Counted from the stretch's first letter, positions 47,822-57,669 are shown. The stretch is 64,000 nucleotides of DNA from Streptomyces muensis (GCF_021474425.1 NZ_JAKEIP010000013.1:19887-83886), one strand, 5' to 3'. Notes: a model not told the origin generated them from the letters alone. Translations and numbers: made by a program.

Positions 47822-49324
47822 ATGCCCAGTGCAGAGACGACGCCCACGAGCGTGCACGAGCCAGATCCGGTGCGGCCGACCGCGGAGGACGAGGTGGCCG
47901 CGAACGGGAGTGAGCTGATCGGCGGCCCCATCGGACGGCGTGCCCTGCTCGGGACGTCCTGGTGGACTCCGGTGCGGATCATCGCGCTCGTGGCGATCGG
48001 CATGTTCGTCCTCGGCCTGGTCCAGAAGGCGCCCTGCTACAACGGCGGCTGGTTCTTCGGCGCCAGCTCGCAGTACACGCATGCCTGCTACTCGGACATC
48101 CCGCACCTCTATCAGGGGCGGGGCTTCGCCGACGGGCTCGTGCCGTACTTCGACAAGCTGCCCGGCGACATGGAGTACCTCGAGTACCCGGTGCTGACCG
48201 GCGTGTTCATGGAGGTCGCCTCCTGGCTCACGACGGGGAGCGGCACCATCCAGCACCAGGAGCAGTGGTACTGGATGGTCAACGCCGGGATGCTGATGGC
48301 GTGCGCGGCCGTCATTGCCGTCTGTGTGAGCCGCACGCACGCTCGGCGCCCCTGGGACGGGCTGCTGGTCGCCCTGGCGCCCGCCTTCGCGCTGACCGCG
48401 ACCATTAACTGGGACCTGCTGGCCGTCGCCCTGACGGCCGCGGCGATGCTGATGTGGTCACGCGGCCGCGCCCTCGCCTTCGGCATCCTGCTCGGACTCG
48501 CCACGGCCGCGAAGCTCTACCCGGTCTTCCTGCTCGGCCCGCTGCTCGTCCTGTGCTGGCGCGCGGGCAAGTGGCGGGACTTCGGGAAGGCGCTGGGCGG
48601 TACCGTCGTCGCCTGGCTGGTGGTGAACCTGCCGGTGATGCTGCTCGCCTGGGACGGATGGTCGCAGTTCTACCGGTTCAGTCAGGAACGGGGCGTCGAC
48701 TTCGGCTCCTTCTGGTTGATCATGGCCCAGAACTCCACCGATCCGCTCAGCACGGAAACCGTCAACACGCTCGCCACGCTGCTGATGCTGCTGTGCTGTG
48801 CCGGCATCGCCGCGCTCACGTTCAGCGCGCCGCGACGTCCGCGGTTCGCACAGCTGGCCTTCCTGATCGTCGCGGCGTTCATCCTCACCAACAAGGTCTA
48901 CTCGCCGCAGTACGTCCTGTGGCTGGTGCCGCTGGCCGCGCTGGCCCGGCCGAGGTGGCGGGACTTCCTCATCTGGCAGGCGTGCGAGGTGGCCTACTTC
49001 CTCGGGATCTGGCTGTACCTCGCGTACACGACCAGCGGGGACGCCCACAAGGGCCTGCCACCCGACGGTTACCACTGGGCCATCGGCGTGCATCTGCTGG
49101 GGACGCTGTACCTGTGCGCTGTCGTCGTACGGGACATCCTCATGCCGGACCGCGATCCGGTGCGCCGGGGCGGCGAGGACGACCCTTCGGGCGGCGTCCT
49201 CGACAGGGCGGAGGACGTGTTCGTGTTCGGGCCAGCGGCCCATCCGCCCCGGCATGCGGCCCACTTCGACGGGCCGCAAGTGGAGTGGGGCGGTCCGGGC
49301 AAGGTGACCGACAGTTCGCTCTGA
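47822..49324 (+). CDS. GT87-family glycosyltransferase-like membrane protein
   Basis: 500 aa from ATG 47822; ATG 47813 is also in frame. About ten membrane helices are visible. An early periplasmic loop with Asp/Tyr-rich FADGLVPYFDKLPGDMEYLEYPVLTG matches the GT-C/GT87 polyprenyl-phosphate mannosyltransferase pattern, and AAKLYPVFLLGPL is typical of the family. It likely transfers mannose or another sugar from a lipid carrier to an envelope glycan or lipid. A 45-residue soluble tail ends the protein. It is monocistronic here. Confidence 0.8.
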   Translation: MPSAETTPTSVHEPDPVRPTAEDEVAANGSELIGGPIGRRALLGTSWWTPVRIIALVAIGMFVLGLVQKAPCYNGGWFFGASSQYTHACYSDIPHLYQGRGFADGLVPYFDKLPGDMEYLEYPVLTGVFMEVASWLTTGSGTIQHQEQWYWMVNAGMLMACAAVIAVCVSRTHARRPWDGLLVALAPAFALTATINWDLLAVALTAAAMLMWSRGRALAFGILLGLATAAKLYPVFLLGPLLVLCWRAGKWRDFGKALGGTVVAWLVVNLPVMLLAWDGWSQFYRFSQERGVDFGSFWLIMAQNSTDPLSTETVNTLATLLMLLCCAGIAALTFSAPRRPRFAQLAFLIVAAFILTNKVYSPQYVLWLVPLAALARPRWRDFLIWQACEVAYFLGIWLYLAYTTSGDAHKGLPPDGYHWAIGVHLLGTLYLCAVVVRDILMPDRDPVRRGGEDDPSGGVLDRAEDVFVFGPAAHPPRHAAHFDGPQVEWGGPGKVTDSSL

Positions 49325-49349
49325 GCGAACAGGCGAGGTGGCGCAGGCG

Positions 49350-49386
49350 AAAGGCCGTACGCGGAGAAGTTCCGTGTACGGCCTTT
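49350..49386. terminator. Bidirectional terminator
   Basis: AAAGGCCGTAC pairs with GTACGGCCTTT (11 bp), with an inner 4-bp stem. It lies between the convergent GT87 and racemase-like genes. Confidence 0.8.
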
Positions 49387-49434
49387 GGCGTTACGGCGTT
49401 GCCGAGCGGTGGTCGCTCAGCGGTCGGCGATCCG

Positions 49435-50466
49435 TCAGCGGTCGACGATCCGGTCGAACTGCGTGGTGGTGTGCCGCAGATGGGCGACCAGTTCGTCACC
49501 GACCTTGGGCTCGGGGGCGTCGGCGGGGACGAACAGGATGGAGACCTGCATGTGCGGCGGCTCCGCGAACCAGCGCTGCTTGCCGCCCCACACGAAGGGA
49601 GAAAGGTTCCGGTTGACCGTGGCGAGGCCGGCCCGGGCAACGCCCTTGGCGCGCGGCATGACGCCGTGCAGGGCCTTGGGGGCCTCCAGGCCCACCCCGT
49701 GCGACGTACCGCCCGCCACGACCACCAGGAAGCCGTCGGAGGCCGTCTTCTGCTGCCGGTAGCCGAAGCGGTCGCCCTTGGAGACGCGTGTGACGTCCAG
49801 GACCGCGCCGCGGTACTCGGTGGCCTCGTGGTCGCCCAGCCACAGCCGGGTGCCGATGCGGGCCCGGAAGCGGGTCTGCGGGAACTGCTGCTGCAGACGG
49901 GCGAGTTCCTCGGCCTTGAGGTGGCTGACGAACATCGTGTGCAGCGGCAGCCGGGCCGCACGCAGGCGGTCCATCCAGCCGATGACCTCCTCGACGGCGT
50001 CCGAGCCGTCGGTGCGGTCCAGCGGCAGGTGGATGGCGAAGCCCTCGAGCCGGACGTTCTCTATGGCGGCGTGCAGCTGCGGCAGATCGTGCTCGCTCAC
50101 GCCGTGCCGCTTCATCGAGGACATCACCTCGATGACGACACGGGCGCCCACGAGGCCGTACACGCCGTCCACCGACGACACCGAGCGGATGACCCGGTCG
50201 GGCAGCGGTACCGGCTCCTCGCCGCGCCGGTACGGCGTCAGCACCAGCAGGTCACCACCGAACCAGTCCTTGATGCGCGCGGCCTCGTACGTCGTGCCGA
50301 CGGCGAGGACGTCGGAACCCAGGCGCGTGGCCTCTTCCGCCAGCCGCTCGTGCCCGAACCCGTAGCCGTTGCCCTTGCAGACCGGGACGAGTCCTGGGAA
50401 CTGCTCCTGCACGTGCTTGTGGTGCGCCCGCCAGCGCGCGGTGTCGACGTAGAGCGTGAGCGCCAT
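49435..50466 (-). CDS. Alanine racemase-like PLP protein
   Basis: 343 aa. The N-terminal barrel has LVPVCKGNGYGFGHERLAEEA (~26-46), a variant of the usual KADAYGHG pyridoxal-phosphate lysine motif. Later GFAIHLPLDRTDGSD and TRFRARIGTRLWLGD follow the alanine racemase fold. It is shorter than Alr (~370-390 aa) and diverged in the C-terminal domain. It is the second gene of a pair with femX (98-base gap, same strand), so a role in supplying or shaping the peptidoglycan bridge amino acid is likely; actual substrate unknown. Confidence 0.72.
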   Translation of the reverse strand: MALTLYVDTARWRAHHKHVQEQFPGLVPVCKGNGYGFGHERLAEEATRLGSDVLAVGTTYEAARIKDWFGGDLLVLTPYRRGEEPVPLPDRVIRSVSSVDGVYGLVGARVVIEVMSSMKRHGVSEHDLPQLHAAIENVRLEGFAIHLPLDRTDGSDAVEEVIGWMDRLRAARLPLHTMFVSHLKAEELARLQQQFPQTRFRARIGTRLWLGDHEATEYRGAVLDVTRVSKGDRFGYRQQKTASDGFLVVVAGGTSHGVGLEAPKALHGVMPRAKGVARAGLATVNRNLSPFVWGGKQRWFAEPPHMQVSILFVPADAPEPKVGDELVAHLRHTTTQFDRIVDR

Positions 50467-50564
50467 GGCCGGACCTGGAACCTTTCTCGTGGCTGCGGTG
50501 TATCAGAGGTATGGAAGCTATCGACGGTGCAGCAGTTGACGGTATCGAAGCAGAGACCGCGAGG

Positions 50565-51683
50565 TCAGCGACGCGACATGTAGATGTCGAGCGCCTTGTG
50601 GAGCAGCTTGTTCAGCGGGAAGTCCCACTCACCGAGGTACTCGGCTGCCTGGCCGCCCGTGCCCACCTTGAACTGGATCAGGCCGAAGAGGTGGTCGGTC
50701 TCGTCCAGCGAGTCGGAGATGCCGCGCAGGTCGTAGACGGTCGCGCCGAGCGCGTAGGCGTCGCGCAGCATCCGCCACTGCATCGCGTTCGAGGGCCGGA
50801 CCTCACGGCCGATGTTGTCGGAGGCGCCGTAGGAGTACCAGACGTGCCCGCCGACGATCAGCATGGTCGCCGCCGACAGGTTCACCCCGTTGTGGCGGGC
50901 GAAGTACAGCCGCATGCGGTTGGGGTCCTCGGTGTTGAGGGCCGTCCACATGCGCTGGAAGTACGACAGCGGACGCGGCCGGAAGTGGTCGCGCACGGCC
51001 GTGATCTCGTACAGCCGCTGCCATTCCTCGAGGTCCTGGTAGCCGCCCTGGACGACCTCGACGCCGGCCTTCTCGGCCTTCTTGATGTTGCGTCGCCACA
51101 GCTGGTTGAAGTTCTTGTGGACCTCTTCCAAGGACCGGTTGGCCAGCGGCACCTGGTAGACGTAGCGCGGCTGGACGTCGCCGAAGCCGGCCCCGCCGTC
51201 CTCGCCCTGCTGCCAGCCCATACGGCGCAGCTTGTCGGCGACCTCGAAGGCGCGCGGCTCGATGAAGTCGGCCTCGATGTCGCGCAGTCGCTTCACGTCC
51301 GGGTTCTGGATGCCCGCCTTGATGGAGCCCGCCTCCCAGCGCCGGATGATCACCGGCGGGCCCATCTTCACGGAGAAGGCGCCCTGGTGCTTCAGATGCG
51401 CGAGCATCGGTTCCAGCCAGTCGGTCAGATTCGGCGCGAACCAGTTGATGACCGGGCCCTCGGGCAGATAGGCGAGATAGCGCTTGATCTTGGGCAGCTG
51501 CCGGTAGAGGACGAGGCCGGCGCCGACGAGTTCACCGCTCTTGTCGAACCAGCCGAGGCTCTCCGAGCGCCACTCCGCCTTGACGTCAGCCCAGGCCGGG
51601 ACCTGCATGTGGCTCGCCGACGGCAGGCTCTGGATGTATGCCAGATGCTGCTCGCGACTGATCGTCCTCAGGGTCAGGCTCAT
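50565..51683 (-). CDS. femX: FemX-type lipid II aminoacyltransferase
   Basis: 372 aa FemABX protein with two GNAT-like halves. Key stretches are SLPSASHMQVPAWADVKAEW (N-terminal), RSLEEVHKNFNQLWRRNIKKAEKAGVEV, and the C-terminal YGASDNIGREVRPSNAMQWRMLRDAYALGATVYDLRG. In S. coelicolor the orthologue attaches the first glycine of the LL-diaminopimelate-Gly bridge to lipid II, using glycyl-tRNA. It precedes the racemase-like gene. Confidence 0.92.
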   Translation of the reverse strand: MSLTLRTISREQHLAYIQSLPSASHMQVPAWADVKAEWRSESLGWFDKSGELVGAGLVLYRQLPKIKRYLAYLPEGPVINWFAPNLTDWLEPMLAHLKHQGAFSVKMGPPVIIRRWEAGSIKAGIQNPDVKRLRDIEADFIEPRAFEVADKLRRMGWQQGEDGGAGFGDVQPRYVYQVPLANRSLEEVHKNFNQLWRRNIKKAEKAGVEVVQGGYQDLEEWQRLYEITAVRDHFRPRPLSYFQRMWTALNTEDPNRMRLYFARHNGVNLSAATMLIVGGHVWYSYGASDNIGREVRPSNAMQWRMLRDAYALGATVYDLRGISDSLDETDHLFGLIQFKVGTGGQAAEYLGEWDFPLNKLLHKALDIYMSRR

Positions 51684-51900
51684 TCGGGGCGCTCCTCGGG
51701 CTGGTGTGTCCCCATGGGTACAGGGGCTCCGGCTCTCGCGCCGAAGCCTACTGCGCCTTGCGAGCGCCCCGACTGGGCGTACGGAAGCTTCGCCCCGGCT
51801 TCCGGGCCGCCGAGGCGTTCGAGGGTGTTCTATGCGGTGTTCTACCGGTGTTCGGGGAGCGGTGTCCCTGGCCGGAGCGAGGAGGTCGATGCCACCGGCG

Positions 51901-52209
51901 TCAGAAGCCGCCGAAGAGCCCGCCGTGCGCCATGCCGAGGAAGAAGCCGACTCCGGAGGCGCCGAGACCCACGATCAGGCCGAAGCGCTCCCGGGTCGTC
52001 TCAGAGATCCACTGGCCGTACGCACCCGTGAGGATGCCCACCAGACCGGTCCAGGAGCTGAGCAGGTGCAAGAAGTGGAACTGGGCCGTGATGAACGACG
52101 TGATGCCGAGCACCAGAGTCACCACGAGCAGGGTGTCCTGGATGGGATGGGGCTTTCCGTCCGTGGCGAAGAGGCCTCCGACGGTGTTGGGTCGCATTGC
52201 CTGTGCCAT
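51901..52209 (-). CDS. Small membrane protein of unknown function
   Basis: 102 aa from ATG 52209, chosen for the AGGAGGTG ribosome site. Three hydrophobic helices are visible: TLLVVTLVLGITSFITAQF, LLSSWTGLVGILTGAY and FGLIVGLGASGVGFFLGMAHGG. It stands alone between femX and the rpsF operon, from which it diverges. I do not know a function. Confidence 0.75.
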   Translation of the reverse strand: MAQAMRPNTVGGLFATDGKPHPIQDTLLVVTLVLGITSFITAQFHFLHLLSSWTGLVGILTGAYGQWISETTRERFGLIVGLGASGVGFFLGMAHGGLFGGF

Positions 52210-52473
52210 AGGGCACCTCCTGCGGAAGGCGGCGCATCGTAGCGCCATACACACCCGATGTGTACAGATTGTGGGCGACGGCGGCCGGATTTCAACCGGA
52301 AGCCGGTGTGCGGGTACTGTGTAGCGTCTGCAGCGGTGTCTGCCCGGGCCAGCTCGGCGGAACCGTGAGGTCACCCCCGATTGTCAGTGGCGGCCGATAC
52401 CGTTGCGTACGCATCACAACCCTCCTGCCACGGAACGACCGTGGCCGCTGAGTCCAAAGGAGGTGGGTTCCAC

Positions 52474-52764
52474 ATGCGTCACTACGAGGTGATGGTCATC
52501 CTCGACCCCGATCTGGAGGAGCGCGCTGTCGCCCCCCTGATCGAGAACTTCCTCTCCGTCGTCCGTGAGGGCAACGGGAAGGTCGAGAAGGTCGACACCT
52601 GGGGCCGTCGTCGTCTCTCGTACGAGATCAAGAAGAAGCCTGAGGGCATCTACTCGGTCATCGACCTGCAGGCCGAGCCTGCGGTCGTCAAGGAGCTCGA
52701 CCGCCAGATGAACCTGAACGAGTCGGTCCTCCGGACCAAGGTCCTCCGCCCCGAGACCCACTGA
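52474..52764 (+). CDS. rpsF: 30S ribosomal protein S6
   Basis: 96 aa from ATG 52474, with AAAGGAGGTGG upstream. Starts [18 protein letters not shown], and the [18 protein letters not shown] segment is the family signature. First gene of rpsF-ssb-rpsR-rplI. Confidence 0.97.
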   Translation: MRHYEVMVILDPDLEERAVAPLIENFLSVVREGNGKVEKVDTWGRRRLSYEIKKKPEGIYSVIDLQAEPAVVKELDRQMNLNESVLRTKVLRPETH

Positions 52765-52845
52765 GCTCTCCCGCTCAGCTGAACTCGGGATTCGAGTAGC
52801 AGCAACCAAGCAGCCAGAGCAGCAAACCCGCCGAGAGGTTCCCCC

Positions 52846-53439
52846 ATGGCAGGCGAGACCGTCATCACGGTCGTCGGCAATCTTGTCGACGACCCCGAGC
52901 TGCGCTTCACCCCGTCCGGTGCGGCGGTCGCGAAGTTCCGTGTCGCGTCCACCCCCCGCACCTTCGACCGCCAGACGAACGAGTGGAAGGACGGCGAGAG
53001 CCTGTTCCTGACCTGCTCGGTCTGGCGTCAGGCGGCGGAGAACGTCGCCGAGTCGCTCCAGCGAGGCATGCGCGTCATCGTGCAGGGCCGGCTGAAGCAG
53101 CGGTCCTACGAGGACCGTGAGGGCGTCAAGCGCACGGTCTACGAGCTGGACGTCGAGGAAGTCGGCGCCAGCCTGCGGAACGCCACGGCGAAGGTCACCA
53201 AGACCTCCGGTGGCGCCCGCGGTGGCCAGGGCGGTTACGGCGGTGGTGGCGGCCAGGGTGGCGGCGGCTGGGGCGGTGGCCCCGGCGGCGGCCAGGGCGG
53301 CGGCGGTGCTCCCGCCGACGACCCGTGGGCGACCGGCGCTCCCGCCGGTGGCCAGCAGGGCGGCGGCGGTGGCGGCGGCTGGGGTGGAAACTCCGGCGGC
53401 GGCCAGGGCGGCGGCTACTCGGACGAGCCCCCCTTCTAG
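52846..53439 (+). CDS. ssb: Single-stranded DNA-binding protein
   Basis: 197 aa. The OB fold spans ~1-112 ([36 protein letters not shown]). A long Gly/Gln-rich linker is repeated GGGGQGG-like, and the acidic tip reads SDEPPF, which docks partner proteins. It is essential for replication and repair. It lies between rpsF and rpsR, as conserved. Confidence 0.97.
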   Translation: MAGETVITVVGNLVDDPELRFTPSGAAVAKFRVASTPRTFDRQTNEWKDGESLFLTCSVWRQAAENVAESLQRGMRVIVQGRLKQRSYEDREGVKRTVYELDVEEVGASLRNATAKVTKTSGGARGGQGGYGGGGGQGGGGWGGGPGGGQGGGGAPADDPWATGAPAGGQQGGGGGGGWGGNSGGGQGGGYSDEPPF

Positions 53440-53520
53440 GCCTTCGGGCCAGGCCTCAGGGCCGGTCCGGGTCAAAGGGCGGGTCGTACCCACACTTCTT
53501 GATCACACAGGAGAAACACC

Positions 53521-53757
53521 ATGGCGAAGCCGCCTGTGCGCAAGCCGAAGAAGAAGGTCTGCGCTTTCTGCAAGGACAAGGTCACGTACGTGGACTACAA
53601 GGACACGAACATGCTGCGGAAGTTCATTTCCGACCGCGGCAAGATCCGTGCCCGCCGCGTGACCGGCAACTGCACGCAGCACCAGCGTGACGTCGCCACG
53701 GCCGTCAAGAACAGCCGTGAGATGGCGCTGCTGCCCTACACGTCCACCGCGCGCTAA
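53521..53757 (+). CDS. rpsR: 30S ribosomal protein S18 (zinc-binding form)
   Basis: 78 aa. [16 protein letters not shown] gives a CxxC pair near residue 14, and [24 protein letters not shown] supplies the remaining Cys and His, so this is the C+ (zinc) paralogue. AGGAGAAAC lies upstream. Confidence 0.96.
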   Translation: MAKPPVRKPKKKVCAFCKDKVTYVDYKDTNMLRKFISDRGKIRARRVTGNCTQHQRDVATAVKNSREMALLPYTSTAR

Positions 53758-53775
53758 GGGAAGGGTGACCGACTA

Positions 53776-54222
53776 ATGAAGATCATCCTCACCCACGAGG
53801 TCTCCGGCCTCGGTGCCGCCGGCGACGTCGTCGACGTCAAGGACGGTTACGCTCGCAACTACCTGATCCCGCGGAAGTTCGCTATCCGCTGGACCAAGGG
53901 TGGCGAGAAGGACGTCGAGCAGATCCGTCGTGCTCGCAAGATCCACGAGATTCAGACCATCGAGCAGGCCAACCAGGTCAAGGGCCAGCTCGAGGCGGTC
54001 AAGGTCCGTCTGGCCGTCCGCTCCGGCGACGCCGGTCGTCTCTTCGGTTCCGTCACCCCGGCCGACATCGCTTCCGCGATCAAGGCCGCCGGTGGTCCCG
54101 AGGTCGACAAGCGCCGCATCGAGCTCGGTGCGCCCATCAAGACCCTGGGCGCCCACGAGACGTCCGTGCGTCTGCACCCCGAGGTTGCCGCCAAGGTCAA
54201 CATCGAGGTCATCGCGGCCTGA
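53776..54222 (+). CDS. rplI: 50S ribosomal protein L9
   Basis: 148 aa. [36 protein letters not shown] is the L9 N-terminal signature, followed by the long helix and the C-terminal RNA-binding domain. Last gene of the operon, 18 bases after rpsR. Confidence 0.97.
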   Translation: MKIILTHEVSGLGAAGDVVDVKDGYARNYLIPRKFAIRWTKGGEKDVEQIRRARKIHEIQTIEQANQVKGQLEAVKVRLAVRSGDAGRLFGSVTPADIASAIKAAGGPEVDKRRIELGAPIKTLGAHETSVRLHPEVAAKVNIEVIAA

Positions 54223-54251
54223 TCGCTGCGCTCGGCTTGAACAGTTGAATG

Positions 54252-54283
54252 AAGGGGCTGTACCTCCTGAGGTACAGCCCCTT
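54252..54283 (+). terminator. Terminator of the rpsF-rplI operon
   Basis: A perfect 14-bp stem with a 4-nt loop, followed by TTTG, 29 bp after the rplI stop. Confidence 0.85.
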
Positions 54284-54342
54284 TGTGCGGCAGACGGACG
54301 GGCGGCTCGTACAGGGATGACAGACCTTCGCGGGCCGCGTCC

Positions 54343-54356
54343 GTTTCACGTGAAAC
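54343..54356. promoter_or_regulatory. parS: parS site
   Basis: Perfect GTTTCACGTGAAAC between rplI and the MATE gene. Confidence 0.9.
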
Positions 54357-54377
54357 CGTGTCGTCGTGAAACCGCAT

Positions 54378-54391
54378 GTTTCACGTGAAAC
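54378..54391. promoter_or_regulatory. parS: parS site
   Basis: Perfect GTTTCACGTGAAAC, 35 bp from its neighbour; a partial copy (TCGTGAAAC) lies between them at 54363-54371. Confidence 0.9.
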
Positions 54392-54393
54392 AG

Positions 54394-55731
54394 TCAGCGC
54401 GTCGCGCCGGTGACGATCCAGCGCCCCGAGCGAGCGCGTAGCCATAGCGTCAGCATGCGCACCGTCATCATCAGTGTCATGGCCGCCCAGATCGCCGTGA
54501 GGCCGCCGCCTACGACGGGGACGAGTAGCGCGACCGGAGTGAACACCGCCAGCGTGACCACCATGGCCCAGGCTAGGTAGGGACCGTCCCCCGCTCCCAT
54601 CAGGACGCCGTCCAGGACGAAGACGACGCCGCAGATCGGCTGGGAGAGCGCCACCACCAGGAGCGCAGGTAGGGCAGCGTCCTTGACCACCGAGTCGCTT
54701 GTGAACAGAGGCAGGAAGAGCGGCCGGGAGATCACCACGAGCAGGCCGAGTACGACGCCGGCTGCGATGCCCCACTCCACCATGCGGCGGCAGGCGGCTC
54801 GGGCGCCCTCGGCGTCTCCGGCCCCGAGATACCTGCCGATGATGGCCTGGCCGGCGATGGCGATGGCGTCCAGTGCGAAGGCGAGCAGGCTCCACAGGGA
54901 AAGGATGATCTGGTGTGCCGCGACGTCCGCGTCCCCGAGACGGGCTGCGACGGCCGTCGCGATCATCAGGATCGCCCTCAGCGAGAGCGTGCGGACCAGC
55001 AGGGGAACTCCGGCCTGTGCGGAGGCTCTGATGCCGACTGCGTCGGGCCGCAGGGAGGCACCGTGCTTGCGGGCTCCTCGCACCACGACGACGAGATAGA
55101 TCGCGGCCATGCCGCACTGCGCGATGACCGTGCCCCAGGCGGAGCCTGCGATGCCGAGGTTGGCGCCGTAGACGAGCCCCACGTTGAGGACGGCGTTGGC
55201 AACGAAGCCCGCCACAGCGACATAGAGCGGTGTTCTGGTGTCCTGGAGACCGCGCAGGACGCCGGTGGCGGCGAGTACGACGAGCATGGCTGGTATGCCG
55301 AGTGCCGAGATCCGTAGATAGGTGACCGCGTAGGGGGCCGCTGTGTCCGAGGCGCCGAAGAGTTCCACGAGGAACGGTGCCGTGGGCAGAACGACCGCGA
55401 CGACGAGGGCACCGAGGAGGAGGGCCAGCCAGATACCGTCCATGCCCTGGCGGATGGCGGCCTGGAGGTCGCCGGCGCCGACGCGTCGTGCGACGGCCGC
55501 TGTGGTGGCGTAGGCGAGGAAGACGAAGACGCTGACGGCTGTCATGAGAAGGGCTGAGGCGACCCCGAGTCCGGCGAGCTGTGCTGTGCCGAGATGGCCG
55601 ACGATCGCGCTGTCGGCCATGACGAACAGGGGCTCGGCGACGAGTGCGCCGAAGGCCGGAACGGCCAGGGCGACGATCTCTCGGTCGTGCTGTCGCCGGG
55701 CGGCCTTGGGAGTCGCGGGAGCCTGTGTCAT
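54394..55731 (-). CDS. MATE-family efflux transporter
   Basis: 445 aa from ATG 55731. Twelve hydrophobic helices in two bundles are visible. The opening IVALAVPAFGALVAEPLFVMADSAIVGHLGTAQLAGLGVASAL carries the DinF/NorM-type motif of MATE proteins. These export cationic or hydrophobic compounds against Na+ or H+. Its stop lies 3 bases from a parS site. The substrate is unknown. Confidence 0.88.
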   Translation of the reverse strand: MTQAPATPKAARRQHDREIVALAVPAFGALVAEPLFVMADSAIVGHLGTAQLAGLGVASALLMTAVSVFVFLAYATTAAVARRVGAGDLQAAIRQGMDGIWLALLLGALVVAVVLPTAPFLVELFGASDTAAPYAVTYLRISALGIPAMLVVLAATGVLRGLQDTRTPLYVAVAGFVANAVLNVGLVYGANLGIAGSAWGTVIAQCGMAAIYLVVVVRGARKHGASLRPDAVGIRASAQAGVPLLVRTLSLRAILMIATAVAARLGDADVAAHQIILSLWSLLAFALDAIAIAGQAIIGRYLGAGDAEGARAACRRMVEWGIAAGVVLGLLVVISRPLFLPLFTSDSVVKDAALPALLVVALSQPICGVVFVLDGVLMGAGDGPYLAWAMVVTLAVFTPVALLVPVVGGGLTAIWAAMTLMMTVRMLTLWLRARSGRWIVTGATR

Positions 55732-55920
55732 GACCACCAATCTAATCGTCCACAGGTAAGAGATGCAATGGAATAGTGACCCTTACTCGCTCACTTGTGG
55801 TGTGTGCTTGCGCGCACCGTTCGAAGAGATCTTGGTCCGACTGGGGAAGTTTTTCTTCTGCACAGCCGGTGGACGGTAAACGGCCAGTTCAGAGCCTGTG
55901 TGTGGGAATCTTTGAAGGCT

Positions 55921-56008
55921 TGTTCACAGGGCTGTCCACCGTGTCGTGCACAGGTTTTGCGGAGTTCTCCACAGCATCCGGGCCGTCGTCCACATGGCCT
56001 GTGGATAA
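55921..56008. promoter_or_regulatory. DnaA-box cluster upstream of dnaB
   Basis: Within 90 bp lie CTGTCCACC, TTCTCCACA, CGTCCACAT and a perfect E. coli-type TTATCCACA (56000-56008, minus strand), plus TTGTTCACA at the left edge. The rest of the 460-bp MATE-dnaB gap (55732-56190) holds the dnaB promoter, not resolved by eye. Confidence 0.65.
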
Positions 56009-56190
56009 CCAGATTGGCTGACGGTGCCGACAGGCCTACCGTGGTCCGGCGCCCACTCCGTCCGTCGGCAGGGAAACCCTCACAAAACCGACGTGCCAGA
56101 ACCGGAGTTGGGCCTCTCATTTGTCAGTGGTGTGCCGTAGAACTGAGGGGCACGGCGAGGTCCGCTCGGCGGACGGGAGGAGGTGGCTCG

Positions 56191-57669
56191 GTGAGTATTT
56201 CCGAGCCCTTGGACGACCCCTGGGCCGACAGCGGTCCCAGTGATCGTCTGCCCGCCTCCCGCCGACGTGGCGACGGTGGCCGTGGACGCGACGAGCAGCA
56301 TGATCGCGGCCGGGACAACGGTCAGTGGGACGGTGGCGGTTCGGCCTTCGAGCGGGTGCCGCCTCAGGATCTCGACGCCGAGCAGTCCGTCCTCGGCGGC
56401 ATGCTGCTGTCCAAGGACGCCATCGCCGATGTCGTCGAGGTCATCAAGGGCCACGACTTCTACAAGCCCGCGCACGAGACGATCTTCCAGGCGATCCTCG
56501 ACGTCTATGCCAAGGGCGAGCCGGCCGACCCCATCACCATCGCCGCCGAGCTCACCAAGCGCGGCGAGATCAACAAGGTCGGCGGCGCCTCCTATCTCCA
56601 CACGCTCGTCCAGACGGTGCCGACGGCGGCGAACGCCGAGTACTACGCGGAGATCGTCCATGAGCGGGCCGTCCTGCGCCGCCTCGTCGAGGCCGGCACC
56701 CGCATCACACAGATGGGATACGCGGCCGACGACGACGTCGACGAGATCGTCAACCGCGCCCAGGCCGAGATCTACGCGGTCACCGAGCAGCGCACCAGCG
56801 AGGACTATCTGCCGCTCGGCGACATCATGGAGGGCGCACTCGACGAGATCGAGGCGATCGGCTCCCGCACCGGCGAGATGACCGGTGTGCCCACCGGGTT
56901 CACGGACCTCGACTCGCTCACCAACGGACTGCACCCGGGCCAGATGATCGTCATCGCGGCCCGTCCCGCCATGGGTAAGTCCACGCTCGCACTGGACTTC
57001 GCCCGGGCGGCGTCCATCAAGCACAACCTGGCGAGCGTCATCTTCTCCCTGGAAATGGGGCGCAACGAGATCGCGATGCGTCTGCTGTCGGCCGAGGCGC
57101 GCGTGGCCCTGCACCACATGCGCTCCGGCACGATGACGGACGAGGACTGGACCCGCCTGGCGCGCCGGATGCCCGAGGTGTCGGCGGCGCCGCTCTACAT
57201 CGACGACTCCCCGAACCTGTCGATGATGGAGATCCGGGCGAAGTGCCGTCGGCTGAAACAGCGCAACGACATCAAGCTCGTGATCATCGACTATCTGCAG
57301 CTGATGCAGTCCGGTGGGTCGAAGCGCTCCGAGAGCCGTCAGCAGGAGGTCTCGGACATGTCCCGTAACCTCAAGCTTCTGGCCAAGGAGCTGGAGGTCC
57401 CGGTGATCGCGCTCTCGCAGCTCAACCGTGGACCCGAGCAGCGTACGGACAAGAAGCCGATGGTGTCCGACCTGCGTGAGTCCGGCTCCATCGAGCAGGA
57501 CGCCGACATGGTGATCCTGCTGCACCGTGAGGACGCCTACGAGAAGGAGTCGCCGCGCGCGGGGGAGGCGGACATCATCGTGGGCAAGCACCGTAACGGC
57601 CCCACAGCGACGATCACGGTCGCCTTCCAGGGGCATTACTCGCGCTTCGTCGACATGGCGCAGACCTAA
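56191..57669 (+). CDS. dnaB: Replicative DNA helicase
   Basis: 492 aa from GTG 56191 (GGGAGGAGG upstream). The N-terminal ~50 residues are Asp/Arg/Gly-rich and variable. The DnaB N-domain opens PPQDLDAEQSVLGGMLLSKDAIADV. The RecA-like motor has Walker A ARPAMGKST, Walker B LVIIDYLQLM and the arginine/Q region SGSIEQDADMVILLHRE. No intein is present. It unwinds DNA at the fork; the DUF721 protein near recF may load it. Confidence 0.96.
   Translation: MSISEPLDDPWADSGPSDRLPASRRRGDGGRGRDEQHDRGRDNGQWDGGGSAFERVPPQDLDAEQSVLGGMLLSKDAIADVVEVIKGHDFYKPAHETIFQAILDVYAKGEPADPITIAAELTKRGEINKVGGASYLHTLVQTVPTAANAEYYAEIVHERAVLRRLVEAGTRITQMGYAADDDVDEIVNRAQAEIYAVTEQRTSEDYLPLGDIMEGALDEIEAIGSRTGEMTGVPTGFTDLDSLTNGLHPGQMIVIAARPAMGKSTLALDFARAASIKHNLASVIFSLEMGRNEIAMRLLSAEARVALHHMRSGTMTDEDWTRLARRMPEVSAAPLYIDDSPNLSMMEIRAKCRRLKQRNDIKLVIIDYLQLMQSGGSKRSESRQQEVSDMSRNLKLLAKELEVPVIALSQLNRGPEQRTDKKPMVSDLRESGSIEQDADMVILLHREDAYEKESPRAGEADIIVGKHRNGPTATITVAFQGHYSRFVDMAQT

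Noticed and set aside
53200..53430. Gly-rich repeats that might be a repeat array
   Set aside because: They encode the normal glycine-rich linker of SSB.
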